10,242 bases of DNA from Leptolyngbyaceae cyanobacterium CSSed165cm_216 (GTDB taxonomy: Bacteria; Cyanobacteriota; Cyanobacteriia; Phormidesmidales; Phormidesmidaceae), in assembly GCA_007135385.1 (NCBI GenBank), contig SLIY01000117.1, positions 1-10,242 on the forward strand, written 5' to 3'. The notes beneath the pieces are model-generated. The model made no database searches. It was given only the letters and a program-made list of their open reading frames with translations, and was not told where the DNA came from. Position numbers and translations under genes: made by a program. Below are positions 7,739-10,242 of this stretch, in pieces. Within the stretch, counting starts at the first letter, position 1. Every line of letters starts with the position of its first letter.

Positions 7739-7952
7739 CTTTGAGCATTGGATGTCTAGTCTTTGCTAAAAGGGTCAATCCAGGCGATCGCCCCCTAAAA
7801 TCTGCCCACACGACTTGGAAGGTAGGGAAAGTCTTGCATGGTAGCGATATCTAAACCGACCTCAGCACCTCCAATACGTCATCGGTTGGCGGCTGAGGCT
7901 GAGAAAAGTTCAGTGTTTTGTGATTGGGAATGCTCCCTGATTCGTTGCTACC
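7739..7952. other. Gene-free convergent spacer
   Basis: These 214 bp lie between the convergent stops of the DUF928 and M15 genes. They contain one HIP1 octamer (7784-7791) and an inverted repeat CCTCAGC (7860-7866)/GCTGAGG (7892-7898) with a long 25-nt loop. No T-run follows either side closely, so I do not call an intrinsic terminator, although transcription from both sides must end here. No ORF or RNA gene is convincing. Confidence 0.4.
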
Positions 7953-9614
7953 TTAATGGGTCCAGCGGGCTTTGTAGTTGCGGGCATCGATATGCACCAG
8001 GTTAGGGAAGCGGCTGTAGCGGCCTAGGCCACCGGGCCACCAGGGCTCTAGAGCCCAATATACCTGGTTGCCTGTGAGGCCGCTGCAATTGAAGTCGATG
8101 GCATCGCCGACAATATGCCGACTGCGGGAGGCCCCACCTACCCGCCGGTTGACTTCTGGGGGACGGTACCAGCTGGTAACGATAAAGGGACGACCAATGC
8201 GATCGCGGGCCTGCTGGGCCAGGGTGGCAATCCGCACAATGGCATCCACGGTGGCCTGGTTAGGCGGCATGCGAGCCCCGCCCCGGGTCGCCTCTGACCA
8301 GGTAAAGTTGCCATTGGGGATAATGCTGGCATCGAGTTGAATATTGTTGGGGGTCCACTGCGATGGGCGGGGGGGCACCGGTGCTGGTTTAGGGGCTGGC
8401 ATCGCTTCGGGGGAGTTGGGGGCCGCTCGCTCGAGCTGACGCAGATCATCAAACAGGGACTGAATCGTCGGAATCCGCCCCTCCAGCCGTCGCCAGATTT
8501 GCACCAGGCGAATTAGGGCTTCCCGCTGCTGCTCTGATTGCTCGTAGGTAACCGGCACACTTTCCACAAAGTCGAGCAAAGCCCGGTCGAGGGTACGGGC
8601 CGCGGCCACCAGAGCCTCTTGATTATCGGCATTTTGCACCAGGTCGTTAGGGTTAACCCCCAACTGCTGAATCGCCGTAGCCCGTGAGTCGAGCCCAAAC
8701 CAGCGTCGATAGCCTTCGGTCAGGGCAAAGCGGAAATCCCCCTGCCCCTGGTACTGCTGGGGCACCTTTTGCATAAAGGCAATCAGCGCTGGGTCAACAA
8801 TCTCTAAATTCGTTTCACTGGCAAAGGGGGCATCTCGCAGCAGCGACTCAATCGCTTCTTCCCGCGAGTCCATTTCGCGCCAGAGCTGGACTAAGCGAAT
8901 TAGGGCTTCCCGCTGATTAGGGTAGCCAGCGTAGTAGCGCACCACCGACTGCATAAACCCCACCAACGCCTGATCTAACTCAGATTCGTCAGGCACCTGG
9001 TCGATGACGTTCACCTCCAGGGCTTGATAGACCTCCTGGGCTGTATTCAATTGACGCCAGAGACGCACGGCTTCCACCAGGGCTTGGCGCTGAAAATCAA
9101 GTCGCCCATAATTGGGGGAGACCCGCTCGGCAAAGGCCAGGAGCACCGGATCGAGTTGGGTCAGGTTTTGGGGCAGCTGAGCCCCACTGTAGTCAGTGTT
9201 AATGTCGTCTAAGTAAGCCTGCCGCAGGGCATCGGGGTCACTGGCCTCCAACTGGGCGGCCTGGGTATTATCTGAGCTGGGGGTATACCCCTGGGCGATC
9301 GCATCCAAAAAGCGATCGCTATACCGCCCGGCCTGGGCATTCCACAGGTCATTACTGGGCCATTCCGCCGCTATGAGAGAATCAGTCAGGCTGCGTAAGG
9401 TATTAGCGGCATACTGCACCTGGGTGCCAAAGGTGTTGATCTGGGTCATATCAATTTGATGAATGGGGGCAATCCCCAGACCCGTTTCGCCATCCTCTAA
9501 CTGAGGTTGGCTATGCACCGCATACAGAGCCGCCAAAATCGGCTTATGGATCCCGGCGCGGGCGGCCTCAATTAGGTAATAGTTGTTCCGTTGATCGGGG
9601 GCTAGCGGGTTCAT
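7953..9614 (-). CDS. Modular M15-family peptidase with four internal repeats
   Basis: This is a predicted peptidoglycan hydrolase (D-Ala-D-Ala carboxypeptidase-type fold, family M15) at the C terminus of a 553-residue modular protein. With ATG 9614 as residue 1, the M15 domain spans about 422-553. Zinc ligands are H500 and D507 in SRHIVGDAIDF and H541 in LVHID, preceded by the family motif SWYRPPEVNRRVGG. A proline-rich linker (about 398-419) separates it from four repeats at about 154-201, 213-260, 273-320 and 342-388, each of the form LDxALxxF...QREALIRLVxLWR. The N-terminal domain (about 4-112) contains GIHKPILAALYAVH and GETGLG and may be lysozyme-like, a tentative reading. No signal peptide is visible. 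The start is chosen at 9614 because GGTGA lies 5 nt before it and because this leaves 98 bp to the divergent neighbour. The frame is open to GTG 9698, which would add 28 residues. Confidence 0.85.
   Translation of the reverse strand: MNPLAPDQRNNYYLIEAARAGIHKPILAALYAVHSQPQLEDGETGLGIAPIHQIDMTQINTFGTQVQYAANTLRSLTDSLIAAEWPSNDLWNAQAGRYSDRFLDAIAQGYTPSSDNTQAAQLEASDPDALRQAYLDDINTDYSGAQLPQNLTQLDPVLLAFAERVSPNYGRLDFQRQALVEAVRLWRQLNTAQEVYQALEVNVIDQVPDESELDQALVGFMQSVVRYYAGYPNQREALIRLVQLWREMDSREEAIESLLRDAPFASETNLEIVDPALIAFMQKVPQQYQGQGDFRFALTEGYRRWFGLDSRATAIQQLGVNPNDLVQNADNQEALVAAARTLDRALLDFVESVPVTYEQSEQQREALIRLVQIWRRLEGRIPTIQSLFDDLRQLERAAPNSPEAMPAPKPAPVPPRPSQWTPNNIQLDASIIPNGNFTWSEATRGGARMPPNQATVDAIVRIATLAQQARDRIGRPFIVTSWYRPPEVNRRVGGASRSRHIVGDAIDFNCSGLTGNQVYWALEPWWPGGLGRYSRFPNLVHIDARNYKARWTH
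8508..8528 (-). repeat. 21-bp exact direct repeat, copy in repeat unit 4 of the M15 protein
   Basis: The 21 bases here are identical to 8895-8915, exactly 387 bp (129 codons) away and in the same frame. They encode the REALIR core of repeat units 4 and 2. This is the strongest nucleotide-level trace of internal duplication in the gene. Confidence 0.85.
8895..8915 (-). repeat. 21-bp exact direct repeat, copy in repeat unit 2 of the M15 protein
   Basis: This is the partner of 8508-8528. The intervening unit 3 lacks this core (it reads DFRFALTEGYRRW), so units 2 and 4 resemble each other more than either resembles unit 3. Confidence 0.85.
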
Positions 9615-9712
9615 GGCATTCACCTTATAGATATCTCCCGGTCTAGTTGCACCAGACAGGGGGTATAGCGGTTCGCGATGATCACGACCCATCGTCACAA
9701 AGTGTAGAACCT
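9615..9712. promoter_or_regulatory. Divergent region between M15 peptidase and HAD genes
   Basis: If the M15 gene starts at ATG 9614, these 98 bp carry its Shine-Dalgarno-like AAGGTGA and the promoters for both divergent genes. If it starts at GTG 9698 only 14 bp remain, too few for separate promoters. I see TATACC (minus strand, near 9665) as a possible -10 but no convincing -35. Confidence 0.3.
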
Positions 9713-10242
9713 ATGGACCAGATCCAACCAAAGACTCTGAATCATTTTCGTTCTATTGCAGGACAGGTTAAGCTAATTGCCACCGACATGGATGGCACAT
9801 TGACCCGCCAGGGGCACTTTAGTGGTGACCTGCTGCGAGGGCTAGAGCGGCTACAGCAGGCGGGATGGCCAGTGGTGATTGTGACGGGACGATCGGCGGG
9901 ATGGGTACAGGCCATAGCCCACTACCTGCCCGTAGCTGGGGCCATGGCCGAAAATGGCGGCGTTTATTTTCCTGGGGCCAGGGCAGCCGCTGTTCCGTTA
10001 GTATCCCTGCCCAGCATCACAGCCCACCGCCATCAGTTGGGGGACCTGTTTGCCCAGCTTCAGACCCAGTGGCCACGGCTGCAAGAGTCCAGCGATAATC
10101 GCTTCCGCCTTACCGACTGGACGTTTGATATCGATGGCTTGTCCCCAGCTGACCTGGATGGCTTGGCGGATGTTTGCCAGACTCAAGGTTGGGGGTTCAC
10201 CTACAGCACGGTGCAGTGCCATTGCTTTAAACCTGGTCAGGC
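9713..10242 (+). CDS. HAD-superfamily subfamily IIB phosphatase (3'-truncated by window edge)
   Basis: The frame from ATG 9713 runs open to the window end (176 complete codons) with no stop. It begins with a HAD phosphatase motif I, TDMDGTL, with D25 as the expected nucleophile and D27 as the acid/base. Motif II is VTGRS around T58, followed by AENGG near 79-83, an arrangement characteristic of the Cof/subfamily IIB group. That group includes sugar-phosphate, sucrose-phosphate and mannosylglycerate-phosphate phosphatases. Motifs III and IV, which sit in the C-terminal half, are beyond the edge. The substrate cannot be told from this fragment. The product has no signal peptide and is presumably cytosolic. 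It is divergent from the M15 gene. No strong ribosome-binding site precedes the ATG, but it is the first start codon that places the DMDGT motif at the usual distance from the N terminus. Confidence 0.88.
   Translation, partial: MDQIQPKTLNHFRSIAGQVKLIATDMDGTLTRQGHFSGDLLRGLERLQQAGWPVVIVTGRSAGWVQAIAHYLPVAGAMAENGGVYFPGARAAAVPLVSLPSITAHRHQLGDLFAQLQTQWPRLQESSDNRFRLTDWTFDIDGLSPADLDGLADVCQTQGWGFTYSTVQCHCFKPGQ

Larger units (their letters stand above)
1502..9319. repeat. Dispersed HIP1 octamers (GCGATCGC), twelve copies
   Basis: Perfect GCGATCGC palindromes start at 1502, 2253, 3554, 3651, 3968, 4645, 6321, 6510, 7784, 8199, 9295 and 9312. This is far above the chance rate for an 8-mer in 10 kb and is the highly iterated palindrome of cyanobacterial chromosomes. 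Eleven lie within ORFs (one of them in the Uma2 remnant) and one in the spacer at 7784. None was found in the M48 fragment or in the visible HAD fragment. Confidence 0.95.

Noticed and set aside
7860..7898. Inverted repeat CCTCAGC/GCTGAGG as a terminator
   Set aside because: The loop is 25 nt and no T-run follows on either strand, so it does not meet the pattern of an intrinsic terminator.
8508..8915. CRISPR or mobile-element interpretation of the direct repeats
   Set aside because: The two copies are in frame within a coding repeat array, only two are exact, and no spacers, terminal inverted repeats or transposase are present.
9998..10222. Minus-strand ORF inside the HAD gene
   Set aside because: It is the shadow of the HAD frame, which carries DMDGT, TGRS and AENGG motifs.

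Overview
The window is almost certainly chromosomal DNA from a filamentous or otherwise large-genome cyanobacterium. The palindromic octamer GCGATCGC (HIP1), a cyanobacterial genome signature, occurs twelve times. The gene set is also typical of the group: a TPR-CHAT protein, a serine/threonine kinase fused to CHASE2, a DUF928 protein, a Uma2 (DUF820) remnant, a multi-repeat M15 peptidase and a subfamily-IIB HAD hydrolase. Genus cannot be fixed from the sequence alone.

Layout, left to right. (1) 1-844, plus strand: the 3' part of a BepA-like M48 zinc metalloprotease, visibly lower in GC than the rest. (2) 865-4485, minus strand: a 1206-residue CHAT (caspase-like) protein with an N-terminal hydrophobic export/anchor segment, a PPC-like beta domain, a TPR/helical region and an intact His/Cys pair. 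(3) 4486-4562: a 77-bp divergent control region with a near-perfect 16-bp palindrome. (4) 4563-4802, plus strand: a broken Uma2-fold ORF whose stop overlaps the start of (5) 4799-6919, a serine/threonine kinase with extracytoplasmic CHASE2 domain and four membrane segments. (6) 6986-7738, plus strand: an exported DUF928 protein. (7) 7739-7952: a gene-free convergent spacer. (8) 7953-9614 (possibly to 9698), minus strand: a modular peptidoglycan-peptidase-like protein with four ~60-residue repeats and a C-terminal M15 domain. (9) 9713 to the window end, plus strand: a HAD-superfamily phosphatase, cut by the window edge.

The most coherent functional unit is 865-7738. A predicted exported CHAT protein is divergent from a membrane kinase with a periplasm-facing CHASE2 sensor, which is followed by an exported DUF928 protein. 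I infer an envelope or surface sensing and processing module. The protein domains are well supported, but the idea that they work as one system is a hypothesis from gene order. No CRISPR array, tRNA, rRNA, insertion sequence or convincing intrinsic terminator was seen.
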